This document shows, piece by piece, positions 7,820 through 20,416 of a stretch of 64,000 bases of DNA; position 1 is the first letter of the stretch; every line of letters starts with the position of its first letter. The translations under genes were made by a program, and so were the position numbers. Origin of the DNA: Solimonas fluminis (GTDB lineage: Bacteria; Pseudomonadota; Gammaproteobacteria; Nevskiales; Nevskiaceae); NCBI RefSeq assembly GCF_002930645.1, contig NZ_PSNW01000008.1, positions 124,001 to 188,000 on the forward strand. Reading direction: 5' to 3'. The notes below the pieces were generated by a model, which was not told the origin of the DNA, searched no databases, and worked only from the letters and a program-made list of their open reading frames with translations.

Positions 7820-8860
7820 ATGTCTAACCCATTGGACTCCCGCGCCGCCGAGCTGCTGAAGCTCTTGGTCGAGCGCTACATCCACGATGGCCAGCCGGTC
7901 GGCTCGCGCACGCTGTCGCGCATGGCGGCGCTGGGACTGTCGCCGGCGACGATCCGCAACGTCATGGCCGACCTGGACGAGCTGGGCTTCGTCGCCTCGC
8001 CGCATACCTCCGCAGGCCGCATCCCCACTACCCGGGGCTACCGCTACTTCGTCAACAACATGCTGGCGCCGGAACCGCTGTCCGACACCGAGCGCGAGCA
8101 CATCGTCGATACGCTGGTGCCGCACCGCGCCCGCTCCGAGGCCGACCTGGTGCAGGCGGCCTCCGCCCTGCTGTCGCAGCTGTCGCACATGGCCGGCGTG
8201 GTCACCGTGCCGCGCCGCAACCTGGCGATCCTGCGCCAGGTGGAGTTCCTGCCGCTGTCCGGCAACCGCGTGCTGGCCATCCTGGTGGTGAACCAGGCCG
8301 AGGTGCAGAACCGCGTGATCCATACGGATCGCCCCTATGGCGCGGATGAACTGGGCCGCTATGCCGCCCTGCTCAACGAGCAGTTCGCCGGGCGCGACCT
8401 GGTGAGCCTGCGCAATGCGCTGATGAGCGATGCCCTGGACACCCAGAACCGCCTGAACCTGCACCTGCGCGATGCCGCCTCCATGGCCGAGCAGGCGGTG
8501 ACCGGCGAGCGGGCGCCCGACTACGTCCTGGCCGGCGGCAGCAACCTGATGGGCTTCCAGGAGCTGGCCGACGTGCAGCGCCTGCGCGGCCTTTTCGATG
8601 CCCTGGACCGCAAGCGCGACCTGCTCAACCTGTTCGACCAGTGCCTGGGGGCGGACGGCGTGCAGATCTTCATCGGCGACGAGTCCGGCTACCGCGTGCT
8701 GGACGAGTGCAGCGTGGTGACCGCCCCGTACTTCGTCGAGGGCCAGGTGGCGGGGGTCCTGGGCGTGATCGGCCCGACCCGCATGGCCTACCACCGCATC
8801 ATCCCCCTGGTCCAGGAGACCGCCCGGGTGCTCACCCAGGGCTTGAAAACCGGCGGCTAG
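7820..8860 (+). CDS. hrcA: Heat-inducible transcription repressor HrcA
   Basis: The 346-residue protein is HrcA, the repressor that binds CIRCE operators and is assisted by GroEL. The N-terminal winged-helix region contains RYIHDGQPVGSRTL and LGLSPATIRNVMADLDELG, and SPHTSAGRIPTTRGYRYFV follows; the C-terminal part has the GAF-like effector region. The ATG at 7820 fits the family start, yet the only purine-rich stretch (AAGG, 7815-7818) is one base from it, an unusually short spacing. hrcA heads the grpE-dnaK-dnaJ series but is followed by its own terminator. Confidence 0.96.
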   Translation: MSNPLDSRAAELLKLLVERYIHDGQPVGSRTLSRMAALGLSPATIRNVMADLDELGFVASPHTSAGRIPTTRGYRYFVNNMLAPEPLSDTEREHIVDTLVPHRARSEADLVQAASALLSQLSHMAGVVTVPRRNLAILRQVEFLPLSGNRVLAILVVNQAEVQNRVIHTDRPYGADELGRYAALLNEQFAGRDLVSLRNALMSDALDTQNRLNLHLRDAASMAEQAVTGERAPDYVLAGGSNLMGFQELADVQRLRGLFDALDRKRDLLNLFDQCLGADGVQIFIGDESGYRVLDECSVVTAPYFVEGQVAGVLGVIGPTRMAYHRIIPLVQETARVLTQGLKTGG

Positions 8861-8883
8861 CCCCCAAAACCGCTGTCAGGAGA

Positions 8884-8913
8884 CGCCCGCGGCAGGCGCG
8901 GGCGGCTTTTTTT
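8884..8913 (+). terminator. Intrinsic terminator after hrcA
   Basis: CGCCCGCG (8884-8891) and CGCGGGCG (8897-8904) form an 8-bp GC stem with a five-base loop, followed within two bases by a run of seven T (8907-8913). It separates hrcA from grpE transcriptionally. Confidence 0.8.
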
Positions 8914-8973
8914 CATTATCCTGCGCGCCCCTGAACGGGCTCCAAACCCGCTAGAACCTTCAAAAACGCCGAC

Positions 8974-9522
8974 ATGACCACGCCGGAAACCCAGGCCACC
9001 GCGGACGAAGTGCCGCCGACCAACGATCCCAATGCCGAGATTGCCGCCCTCAGCCAGGAGCTGGAGCAGGCCCGGGCCGAGGTCGCCGCCGCCAAGGACG
9101 CGCAGCTGCGCGCCGCCGCGGACCTCGAGAACACCCGCCGCCGCCTCGAGCGCGACGCCGCCAACAGCCTCAAGTTCGCCAACGAGCGGGTGCTGGGCGA
9201 CCTGCTGGCGGTGGCCGACAGCCTGGAACTGGGCCTGAAGGCCGCCGGCGAAGGCGAGGGCAGCGCCAAGGCCCTGGCCGACGGCATGCAGCTGACCTAC
9301 CGCCAGCTGATGTCGGTGCTGGAGAAGCACGGCGTCAAGCAGATCGACCCCACCGGCCAGCCGTTCAACCCGGACCATCACCAGGCCATGACCATGGCCG
9401 AGTCCGCCGAACTGCCGGCCAACCACGTCCTCAGCACCATGCAGAAGGGCTACCTGCTGCACGAGCGCCTGCTGCGCCCGGCGATGGTCGTGGTGTCCAG
9501 GGCGCCGGCCACGGCGGCCTGA
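8974..9522 (+). CDS. grpE: Nucleotide exchange factor GrpE
   Basis: The 182-residue GrpE releases ADP from DnaK. An acidic, low-complexity N-terminus is followed by a long coiled coil (about residues 25-80, with ALSQELEQARAEV and RAAADLENTRRRLERD) and the C-terminal beta-wing domain with GVKQIDPTGQPFNPDHHQAM. Length is in the usual 180-200 range. It lies between the hrcA terminator and the dnaK promoter region, so it has its own promoter or depends on read-through. Confidence 0.96.
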   Translation: MTTPETQATADEVPPTNDPNAEIAALSQELEQARAEVAAAKDAQLRAAADLENTRRRLERDAANSLKFANERVLGDLLAVADSLELGLKAAGEGEGSAKALADGMQLTYRQLMSVLEKHGVKQIDPTGQPFNPDHHQAMTMAESAELPANHVLSTMQKGYLLHERLLRPAMVVVSRAPATAA

Positions 9523-9543
9523 TATACGGTTGTGCAGTGGCCT

Positions 9544-9568
9544 CTTGAATCGCCATTCCGCGCCATCA
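9544..9568 (+). promoter_or_regulatory. Candidate sigma-32 promoter for dnaK
   Basis: CTTGAA (9544-9549), an 11-base spacer and CGCCATCA (9561-9568) resemble the heat-shock consensus CTTGAA / CCCCATNT. It is 41 bases ahead of the dnaK start, a sensible leader length. No CIRCE element was seen here. Confidence 0.5.
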
Positions 9569-9609
9569 AATAACGCACAAGCAAACGAAATTCACGGAGT
9601 ACCTGAGCA

Positions 9610-11538
<1,929 letters not shown>

Positions 11539-11555
11539 GGCCCGCAAGCGGGATG

Positions 11556-11598
11556 AAGGGGTGAGGTCACGGCATGCCGCCGCGCCTCGCCCCTTTTT
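11556..11598 (+). terminator. Terminator/attenuator between dnaK and dnaJ
   Basis: AAGGGGTGAGG (11556-11566) pairs with CCTCGCCCCTT (11585-11595) with one G-U pair; five T (11594-11598) overlap and follow the stem. The 18-base loop contains the palindrome GGCATGCC. This would lower dnaJ expression relative to dnaK. Confidence 0.65.
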
Positions 11599-11660
11599 CG
11601 CGTTTCCGGGTTCGGGTTTTGCATTGTGGTCATTGAGTGGGATTTTGGGGACGTAGCCGG

Positions 11661-12782
11661 ATGAAGCGCGACTACTACGACGTACTCGGGGTGGAGAAGA
11701 CCGCCAGCGAGGAAGAGCTGAAGAAGGCCTATCGCAAGCTGGCGATGAAGTACCACCCGGACCGCAATCCGGGCGACAAGGCGGCCGAGGAGAAATTCAA
11801 GGAAGCCAACGAAGCCTACGAGGTGCTCTGCGACGCGCAGAAGCGCGCGGTCTACGACAAGCACGGCCACGAGGGCCTGCAGCGCGGCGGCCCGGGCGGC
11901 TTCGGTGGCGCCGGCGGTTTCTCCGACATCTTCGGCGACGTCTTCTCCGACATCTTCGGCGGTGGCGGCGGACGCGGCGGGCCGCGCCGCGGGGCCGACC
12001 TTCGCTACATGATGGAACTGACCCTGGAACAGGCGGTGTTCGGCACCACCGAATCCATCCGCATCCCCACCTGGGGCGACTGCGAGCCCTGCCACGGCCA
12101 CGGCACCGCCGACGGCAAGAAGCCCTCCTCCTGCCCGACCTGCAAGGGTTCCGGCCAGGTGCGGGTGCAGCAGGGCTTCTTCGTGCTGCAGCAGACCTGC
12201 CCGCATTGCCGCGGCCGCGGCACCACCATCACCGATCCCTGCAAGAGCTGCCGCGGCGCCGGCAAGATCAAGCGCGAGAAGACGCTGGAAGTGAAGATCC
12301 CGGCCGGTGTCGATACCGGCGACCGCATCCGCCTGACCGGCGAGGGCGAGCCGGGCGACCAGGGCGCGACGCCGGGCGACCTGTACGTGCAGATCAACGT
12401 GCACCCGCACGATTTCTTCGAGCGCGACGGCAACGACCTGCACTGCACCGTGCCGATCTCCATCGTCACCGCGGCGCTGGGCGGCAAGCTGGAGGTGCCG
12501 ACCCTGGACAGCCGCGCCGAGATCGAGATTCCCGACGGCACGCAGAGCGGCAAGCAGTTCCGGCTGCGCGGCAAGGGCGTGCGCTCGATCCGCAGTTCCG
12601 CCACCGGCGACCTCTACTGCACCGTGATGGTGGAAACCCCGGTCAAGCTCAGCCGCCAGCAGAAGGACCTGCTGCGCGACTTCGGCAAGACCCTGGAGGG
12701 CAAGGAAGCCAGCCACCACCATCCGGAAACCTCGTCCTGGCTGAACCGCGCCAAGCAGTTCATCGACGAGCACCTGAAGTAG
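11661..12782 (+). CDS. dnaJ: Chaperone DnaJ (Hsp40)
   Basis: The 373-residue type I Hsp40 stimulates the DnaK ATPase. Residues 1-70 form the J-domain with HPD at 32-34; a Gly/Phe-rich linker follows; four zinc-finger repeats ([32 protein letters not shown]) occupy the middle; the C-terminal client-binding domain completes it. I chose ATG 11661 because it yields the standard N-terminus [11 protein letters not shown]; the frame extends 8 codons upstream without a better start. Confidence 0.98.
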   Translation: MKRDYYDVLGVEKTASEEELKKAYRKLAMKYHPDRNPGDKAAEEKFKEANEAYEVLCDAQKRAVYDKHGHEGLQRGGPGGFGGAGGFSDIFGDVFSDIFGGGGGRGGPRRGADLRYMMELTLEQAVFGTTESIRIPTWGDCEPCHGHGTADGKKPSSCPTCKGSGQVRVQQGFFVLQQTCPHCRGRGTTITDPCKSCRGAGKIKREKTLEVKIPAGVDTGDRIRLTGEGEPGDQGATPGDLYVQINVHPHDFFERDGNDLHCTVPISIVTAALGGKLEVPTLDSRAEIEIPDGTQSGKQFRLRGKGVRSIRSSATGDLYCTVMVETPVKLSRQQKDLLRDFGKTLEGKEASHHHPETSSWLNRAKQFIDEHLK

Positions 12783-12792
12783 GGTTCCGGCG

Positions 12793-13347
12793 ATGCCGTT
12801 CAGCGTCCTGCGCAACTTCGTGCTCGGCACCCTGGTGCTGATCGCCGGGCTGATCGCCGGCGGCTTCCTGCTGCCGGACACGGCGCGCGTCGAGCGTTCC
12901 GTCCGGGTCCAGGCCGGCCCGGCGCAGGTCTTTCCGCTGATCAACGGCTTCACTCGCTTCAACGAGTGGCAGCCCTGGGCCAGGATGGACCCTGGCATGA
13001 AGATCGAGCGCAGCGGTCCGGCCGAAGGCGTCGGCGCGCGCCAGGCCTGGTTCAGCGAGAACCAGGGCGTCGGCTCGGGCAGCCTGGAGATCGTCGAGTC
13101 GGTGCCCCTCGAGCGCGTGCGGATGCAGGTGGCCTACACCGGCTTCGACGGCGACAACCTGTCGACCTTCGCGCTGAAGCCCGAGGGCGAGGGCACGCTC
13201 GTGACCTGGACCTACGAGACCCATGTCGGCGGCAACCTCATCGGCCGCTACTTCGGCCTGATGCTGGACGGCATGGTGGGCAAGGATTACGAGACCGGCC
13301 TGCTCAACCTCAAGCTGCTGGCGGAGCGCGAGGCGGCGCTCCGCTGA
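12793..13347 (+). CDS. Membrane-anchored SRPBCC (START-like) protein
   Basis: The 184-residue product has an N-terminal membrane segment (about residues 7-27, LRNFVLGTLVLIAGLIAGGF) and then a polyketide-cyclase/SRPBCC-type domain with the pattern RSVRVQAGPAQVFPLINGF...FNEWQPWARMDPGM, GSGSLEIVES and a C-terminal helix. Such domains bind hydrophobic ligands; no ligand or enzyme activity can be assigned. It begins 10 bases after dnaJ, so it may be expressed with the heat-shock genes, and is convergent with the next gene. Confidence 0.75.
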   Translation: MPFSVLRNFVLGTLVLIAGLIAGGFLLPDTARVERSVRVQAGPAQVFPLINGFTRFNEWQPWARMDPGMKIERSGPAEGVGARQAWFSENQGVGSGSLEIVESVPLERVRMQVAYTGFDGDNLSTFALKPEGEGTLVTWTYETHVGGNLIGRYFGLMLDGMVGKDYETGLLNLKLLAEREAALR

Positions 13348-13350
13348 CCT

Positions 13351-13857
13351 TCAGATGCCCAGGCTGCGCAGCTCCTGGGCCGGCACCGATTCCTCCCACA
13401 GCGCATTGAACGTGCGCAGCTGCTGGCGTGCGTCCAGCGGCGCATGGGGCAGGTACTTCGCGTCGATCTCTTCCGGTGCGCTGCGCAGCAGCAGCGCCTT
13501 CTCGTCGGCCAGCAGGTACTCGTCCTGCGGCAGCTTGCGCTCCGCCGGCGGCTCGCGGAACTCGATGCGGCTGCTGAGCATGCGGCCCAGTTCCACCAGG
13601 CGATGGGCGCCGCGCATCGCCAGCACCGGCTGGCGCACGATCACGCGCAGGCGTGCACGCCGGTGCTGCAGCACGAAGCTGCGCACCGCGGCGACGAAGG
13701 CCTCGTCGCCGTAGATGCGGCGGTCCAGCGTGTCGCTGTAGATGGCAAGGTCCATGCGCGCCGCCTTGGCGATGCGCACGGCATGTTCGGTGAAGGCCGC
13801 CACGCCGCTGACCACGGCGGCGGCCGTGGTCGTTTCGTCGGGCGGCATGGCGTCCAC
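13351..13857 (-). CDS. DUF7931-like, phospholipase D-fold hypothetical protein
   Basis: The 168-residue protein has the pattern of a small phospholipase-D-like family (DUF7931 as I recall): an N-terminal DLAIYSDTLDRRIYGDEAF, a middle LRVIVRQPVLAMRGAHRLVELGRML, and a C-terminal FNALWEESVPAQELRSLGI. I see no HKD catalytic motif. In other gammaproteobacteria related domains occur beside or fused to acetyltransferases. The start is GTG 13857 or ATG 13848. It lies 13 bases downstream of purB on the same strand. Function unknown. Confidence 0.6.
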   Translation of the reverse strand: MDAMPPDETTTAAAVVSGVAAFTEHAVRIAKAARMDLAIYSDTLDRRIYGDEAFVAAVRSFVLQHRRARLRVIVRQPVLAMRGAHRLVELGRMLSSRIEFREPPAERKLPQDEYLLADEKALLLRSAPEEIDAKYLPHAPLDARQQLRTFNALWEESVPAQELRSLGI

Positions 13858-13870
13858 GGGAGAGCTGCCC

Positions 13871-15253
<1,383 letters not shown>

Positions 15254-15301
15254 CTAGGATTTATTGACCATTTTACCAATTAACCCCTCCGGAGGCGCCG
15301 C

Positions 15302-16705
<1,404 letters not shown>

Positions 16706-16897
16706 ACCCTGCTTCGATCCGCCGGGAGATCCGTAATTTTCTACTGACCCGCCGGATACTTGCCACAGAGCGATCATCCATTCGGCAGGGATCGGTAAGC
16801 TTATTCCATAACCCTGCATATAAGCAGTCTCATATATTCCTTTGTCTGCTGAAGCCAGCATGGCAATTTCCGCCCCCTCGTAACCGAAGGGGCTTCA
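16706..16897. other. Promoter/leader region of the rhodanese-cytochrome cluster
   Basis: This 192-base gap is notably AT-rich from about 16801 to 16845, containing TATAAG (16819-16824) and TATATT (16833-16838). Neither has a convincing -35 at 16-18 bases, which would fit an activator-dependent promoter, but this is inference. No small gene was seen here. Confidence 0.4.
16872..16893 (+). promoter_or_regulatory. Hairpin covering the ribosome-binding site of the rhodanese gene
   Basis: GCCCCCTCG (16872-16880) pairs with CGAAGGGGC (16885-16893) with one mismatch and a four-base loop. The right arm contains the Shine-Dalgarno GAAGGGG, five bases before the ATG at 16898. Folding would hide the ribosome-binding site, suggesting translational control. 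Confidence 0.4.
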
Positions 16898-18367
16898 ATG
16901 ACACGCCGTATCCCAACGGGCTGGCTGCTGCCGGCCGCACTCCTCAGTTCGCTGTTCCTGGCCGCCTGCGGCGGTGAACGCCAGGCGCCGGCCGACGGTG
17001 ACCCGGCTGCCGCCATCAAGGTCAACACCCCGGCGCAGATCGCCCAGGAATCGGCAGAGAACTACGACGACAATCTCAATGGCCTGATCACCGGCAAGAC
17101 GCTCAAGCGCTGGAAGGACAACTGGGAGCAGGAGCGGCCGGCCGGCATCACCGGCAAGCTGGTGATCTTCCAGCAGGCGCAGGGCGTGGCCGGCAAGCGC
17201 TTCATCAAGCCGGACAACGACAACGTCTTCACCTATCGCGAAGCCGAATGGCGCGAGTCGCGCTCCAACGGCGTCATCGAGATCGAAGGCATCGTGCTGT
17301 CCGGCGCCAAGGTCGATCAGCTGCTGCGGCGCTACGCCATCGATCCGCGCAAGGACCTGATCGTCTGCGCCCAGGGCGTGGGCGGCGGCAGCAATGCCAT
17401 GAACATGGGCCGCTGCTGGTACACCTTCCGCTACTGGGGCGTGGACAGCAGGCACCTCGCGATCCTCGACGGCGGCAACGATTACCTCAGCGGTGCCTGG
17501 ACGGCCGCCGACTTCTCGGACAGCGCCAGCCCGGTCATCAACCGCGCGCTGGCCAGCGTCAAGGACCTGCCGGCCGACAACACCGCGCTGCAGGCCACGT
17601 TCGTGGACCTGATCAACGTGCTGCCGGTGGTCGACCAGAACGTCCGGAATGACGGTGTGTTCCTCTGGGACGGCCGCAGCCTGGACCAGTACAGCGCCGG
17701 TGAGTCCTCCGAAGCGGGCACGCCGCTGGCGGACTACACCAAGAGCTTCCAGAACGGCGGCTCGCGCCAGGGGCACCCGCGCGGCGGCGTCCAGCTGAAC
17801 TGGACCAACCTGATGATCAACGGCGGCACTGGCGGCCTGTTCAAGCCCAAGGCCGAACTGCGCAACTACCTGCAGGGCGGCACGGATGCCGCGGGCAAGG
17901 GCTTCGTCGACGGCAGCTACCAGCTGCTGGGGGCGGGCAATGCCTACCAGGCAGGCGACACCGTCTATCTCTGGTGCGAGACCGCGGCCCGCGCGGCGGT
18001 GGCCAACCTGGTCAGCGCCGTGATCCTGGGCCTGCCGACGCGCCTGTACGACGGCTCGATGATCGAGTGGAACTCGCTGACGGCGACGGTCGACAAGGAC
18101 GGCAACCCGCTGCTCCCCGCCGATTCGCCCTGGCGCACGGACGAGCTGTCGTTCTTCAAGCTCAACCAGCCGGGCAACATCGCCTCCCGCACCAGCGAGG
18201 GCGTGCTGCCGCGCATCCGCGATGCCTACGCCGCGAGCGCCGACGCCATCATCAAGGCGGACAAGGCCTACAAGCAGCCCGCCACCGGCGGCAGTGGCGG
18301 GAGCGACGGCGGCAGCGGCGGCGGTGGCGGTGGCGTCGTGCTGCCGCCCAATCCCTGCGGCGGCTGA
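16898..18367 (+). CDS. Tandem-rhodanese lipoprotein sulfurtransferase
   Basis: The 489-residue protein has a lipoprotein signal with lipobox LAAC at Cys24, so it should be anchored to a membrane on the periplasmic side. Two rhodanese-like domains follow: the first (about 60-200) has DLIVCAQG with Cys157 at the active-site position and LAILDGG; the second (about 250-390) has VFLWDGRSLDQY, a degenerate GHPRGGV and the loop CETAAR starting at Cys360, fitting CxxxxR. The C-terminus is a Gly/Ser-rich tail ending PPNPCGG (Cys487). Rhodaneses move sulfane sulfur, or bind selenium, on a cysteine. It leads a seven-gene cluster with cytochromes, a porin, YeeE/YedE and TusA. Substrate unknown. Confidence 0.85.
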   Translation: MTRRIPTGWLLPAALLSSLFLAACGGERQAPADGDPAAAIKVNTPAQIAQESAENYDDNLNGLITGKTLKRWKDNWEQERPAGITGKLVIFQQAQGVAGKRFIKPDNDNVFTYREAEWRESRSNGVIEIEGIVLSGAKVDQLLRRYAIDPRKDLIVCAQGVGGGSNAMNMGRCWYTFRYWGVDSRHLAILDGGNDYLSGAWTAADFSDSASPVINRALASVKDLPADNTALQATFVDLINVLPVVDQNVRNDGVFLWDGRSLDQYSAGESSEAGTPLADYTKSFQNGGSRQGHPRGGVQLNWTNLMINGGTGGLFKPKAELRNYLQGGTDAAGKGFVDGSYQLLGAGNAYQAGDTVYLWCETAARAAVANLVSAVILGLPTRLYDGSMIEWNSLTATVDKDGNPLLPADSPWRTDELSFFKLNQPGNIASRTSEGVLPRIRDAYAASADAIIKADKAYKQPATGGSGGSDGGSGGGGGGVVLPPNPCGG

Positions 18368-18374
18368 GGCCGCG

Positions 18375-18405
18375 CCACCTGCCCGGGTGAAGCTCGGGCA
18401 GGTGG
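18375..18405 (+). repeat. Perfect 11-bp inverted repeat between the first two cluster genes
   Basis: CCACCTGCCCG (18375-18385) and CGGGCAGGTGG (18395-18405) flank a nine-base loop, 8 bases after the rhodanese stop. No T-run follows, so it is more likely an mRNA stabiliser or partial attenuator setting the ratio of the rhodanese to the downstream genes. Confidence 0.6.
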
Positions 18406-18417
18406 GCGGGCCGGGAC

Positions 18418-18711
18418 ATGAGACCCCGCATTTCGCATCCACGGGCCGTTCCGGCCGGGCTGGCCGCGGTCGTCCTGCTGCTCTGCTCCGCATTCGCCGC
18501 CGCTGAAGCGCCGGCCGGCGGGCCGGAGGCAGGGATGCCGGCGATGTCGTCCGCCGCCGAGGCGCCGTCCCCGACGGTTCGCCGAAGCCGCCTGCGCTTC
18601 CGCGGCAACGGGCCGACCTGCATGTGTGCCGACGGCCTCGGCGAACGCGACATCCGCAGGGCCGAAGCCGCGGCCCGGGCTTCCACCATCACCCCGTCCA
18701 CAGAGCCATGA
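18418..18711 (+). CDS. Small exported protein with Cys-Met-Cys motif
   Basis: I do not recognise a family for this 97-residue protein. It has an N-terminal hydrophobic stretch (about residues 12-28) that looks like a signal peptide with cleavage near AFAAAE, a Pro/Ala/Glu-rich low-complexity region, and a compact block around residues 57-80 containing RFRGNGPTCMCADGLGERDI. The close cysteines Cys68 and Cys70 could bind a metal or carry sulfur or selenium; that is inference. The stop overlaps an in-frame ATG of the next gene. Codon use and position argue for a real gene in the cluster. Confidence 0.65.
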   Translation: MRPRISHPRAVPAGLAAVVLLLCSAFAAAEAPAGGPEAGMPAMSSAAEAPSPTVRRSRLRFRGNGPTCMCADGLGERDIRRAEAAARASTITPSTEP

Positions 18712-18722
18712 GAGAGAGAGCC

Positions 18723-19226
18723 GTGAACAAGGCATTCATCCGCATCTGGGGCCGCTTCGGCCTGCAGGCCCTGGGCCTGTGGCTGCTGCTGCTGGCCGTC
18801 GGCTTGCCGCTGTACCTCAGCTCCGGCCCCGCCGCCGGACCCGACGAGGCAGCCTGGGGCTCGGAGTCGCTGCAGGCACGTCCGGAAGGCATCGGCCGTT
18901 TCCTGCCGGTGCCGCTGGCCAACGCCTGCGGCCTCGGCGCCTCCAGCTGCTTCCGCTGCCACAACGGCAAGCGCGCGCCGTCGCCGACGGCCGATGCCGT
19001 CATCGCGCCCTGGCATGCGAATCACGCCAAGGTGAACTACTCCTGCGCAGGCTGCCACCAGGGCAATCCGCGGATCCTCAAGCAGGAGATCGCGCACAAG
19101 GGACTGCTGGCCGATCCGCGCACCGAACCCGCCAAGGCCTGCGGCGGCTGCCACGCCGCCGCCGACGTCGGCAGCCTCGTCTCCAGGTATCAAACGCCGC
19201 ATCCGAATACGAACACAGGGAAATAA
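18723..19226 (+). CDS. Membrane-anchored triheme c-type cytochrome
   Basis: The 167-residue protein has one N-terminal membrane anchor (about residues 13-33) and three CxxCH heme-binding motifs: Cys76-His80, Cys108-His112 and Cys140-His144. It should pass electrons between the inner-membrane quinone pool and periplasmic partners. I prefer the GTG at 18723, preceded by AGAGAGAGAG; the ATG at 18708, overlapping the previous stop as ATGA, is an alternative adding five residues. The porin gene begins one base after its stop. It resembles no full NapC/NirT protein, which have four hemes. Confidence 0.85.
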   Translation: MNKAFIRIWGRFGLQALGLWLLLLAVGLPLYLSSGPAAGPDEAAWGSESLQARPEGIGRFLPVPLANACGLGASSCFRCHNGKRAPSPTADAVIAPWHANHAKVNYSCAGCHQGNPRILKQEIAHKGLLADPRTEPAKACGGCHAAADVGSLVSRYQTPHPNTNTGK

Positions 19227-19227
19227 C

Positions 19228-20403
19228 GTGTCCAAGCATTCCAAGCATCCCCAGCTCCATGCCGTCGCTGCCGCGGCAGCCGCCTGGTTCGGTGTCGCCG
19301 TTCCGGCCCAGGCCGGGCCGGTCATCAACTTCGGCGAGAACAACGAGAGCTTCCTGCAGATCGGCTACGCCCTGCAGGTCTGGGCCGAGAACCGCAGCTA
19401 CACCTCGGCGACCAACGACGCCAGCCTCAACGACACCTACCTGCGCCGCAATCGCCTGACCTTCAGCGGGCAGTACAGCGACCTGATCGGCTACTACGCG
19501 CAGATCGAGGCGGCCAGCGACAGCCGAGGCGGCGATGACGACCGCGAGGTCTACTTCCGCGACGCGTACCTCACCTTCGATTTCCGCGACGAGGCGCGCC
19601 TGATCGTGGGCCGCTTCAAGAACACCTTCTCTCGCGAGAATCTCGAGGCCTGCCTGGAGCCGCTGACGCTGGACCGCTCCGACCTTTCCTACACTCCCTT
19701 CGGCGGCACGCGCGATACCGGCGTGGCGCTCTGGGGCAATCTCGCGGACGCGAAGTTCCAGTACCGCATCGCGGTGATGGACGGCCGCGAGGGCGACGAA
19801 CTGCCGCAGGATGCGCCGCGCGTCACCGCCCGCGTGCACTGGAGCACGCTGGACCCGGAATCCGACTACGGCTACCGCGGCACCTACCTGGGTACGCGCA
19901 AGGTGTTCACGATCGGCGCGGCCTACGACTACCAGGCCAAGGCGGCCTACGCCGATTACGAGGCGCTGCAGGATCCCAAGGACTACAAGGCCTGGACCGT
20001 CGATGCCTTCGCGGAATATCCCTTCGGCAGCGGCACCTATACGCTGGCCGGCGCCTACTTCAACTACTCGCTGGGCGACGCGATCAACCAGGCGCCGGAT
20101 CCGGCGCTGCCCGCCAACACCGAGCTGGAGGGCTTCTACGTCAAGGCCGGCTACCTGCTGCCGGGCAAGGTCGGCCCGGGCCGCCTGCAGTTCTTCGCCC
20201 GCCACAACGGCGCCGAGTACCAACTGGCGGGCGGGGCCCTGGACCGGCGCGTCAACGCGGCCGGGTTCAACTACTACTTCAACGGCCAGCAGCTCAAGCT
20301 GACGCTGGAGCACCAGCGCGCCGACTACGCCAATCCGTCGGCCACCAACCCGGCCCTGCAGGACAACCACCAGACGATCCTGGGCCTGCAGTTCATCCTC
20401 TGA
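19228..20403 (+). CDS. OprO/OprP-like outer membrane porin
   Basis: The 391-residue protein has a signal peptide ending PAQA near residue 29 and a beta-barrel pattern of alternating aromatic and polar residues, finishing in a C-terminal phenylalanine-containing strand (LGLQFIL). The block RRNRLTFSGQYSDLIGYYAQIE, broken here as RRNRLTFSGQ and YYAQIE, with YFRDAYLTF and RLIVGRFKNTFSREN resembles Porin_O_P proteins that pass anions such as phosphate. It has a single cysteine, Cys142, unusual for an outer membrane barrel. The start is GTG, one base after the triheme cytochrome stop. In this cluster it probably admits the oxyanion substrate, or forms a conduit with cytochromes. Confidence 0.82.
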   Translation: MSKHSKHPQLHAVAAAAAAWFGVAVPAQAGPVINFGENNESFLQIGYALQVWAENRSYTSATNDASLNDTYLRRNRLTFSGQYSDLIGYYAQIEAASDSRGGDDDREVYFRDAYLTFDFRDEARLIVGRFKNTFSRENLEACLEPLTLDRSDLSYTPFGGTRDTGVALWGNLADAKFQYRIAVMDGREGDELPQDAPRVTARVHWSTLDPESDYGYRGTYLGTRKVFTIGAAYDYQAKAAYADYEALQDPKDYKAWTVDAFAEYPFGSGTYTLAGAYFNYSLGDAINQAPDPALPANTELEGFYVKAGYLLPGKVGPGRLQFFARHNGAEYQLAGGALDRRVNAAGFNYYFNGQQLKLTLEHQRADYANPSATNPALQDNHQTILGLQFIL

Positions 20404-20416
20404 CCGCGGGGACGAC

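Noticed and set aside
18280-18367. GlyGly-CTERM sorting signal at the end of the rhodanese lipoprotein
   Set aside because: The tail is Gly-rich but lacks the hydrophobic segment and basic cluster that rhombosortase substrates need.
18711-18720. AGAGAGAGAG as a phase-variable simple repeat
   Set aside because: It is only five units long and is explained as the ribosome-binding region of the triheme cytochrome.
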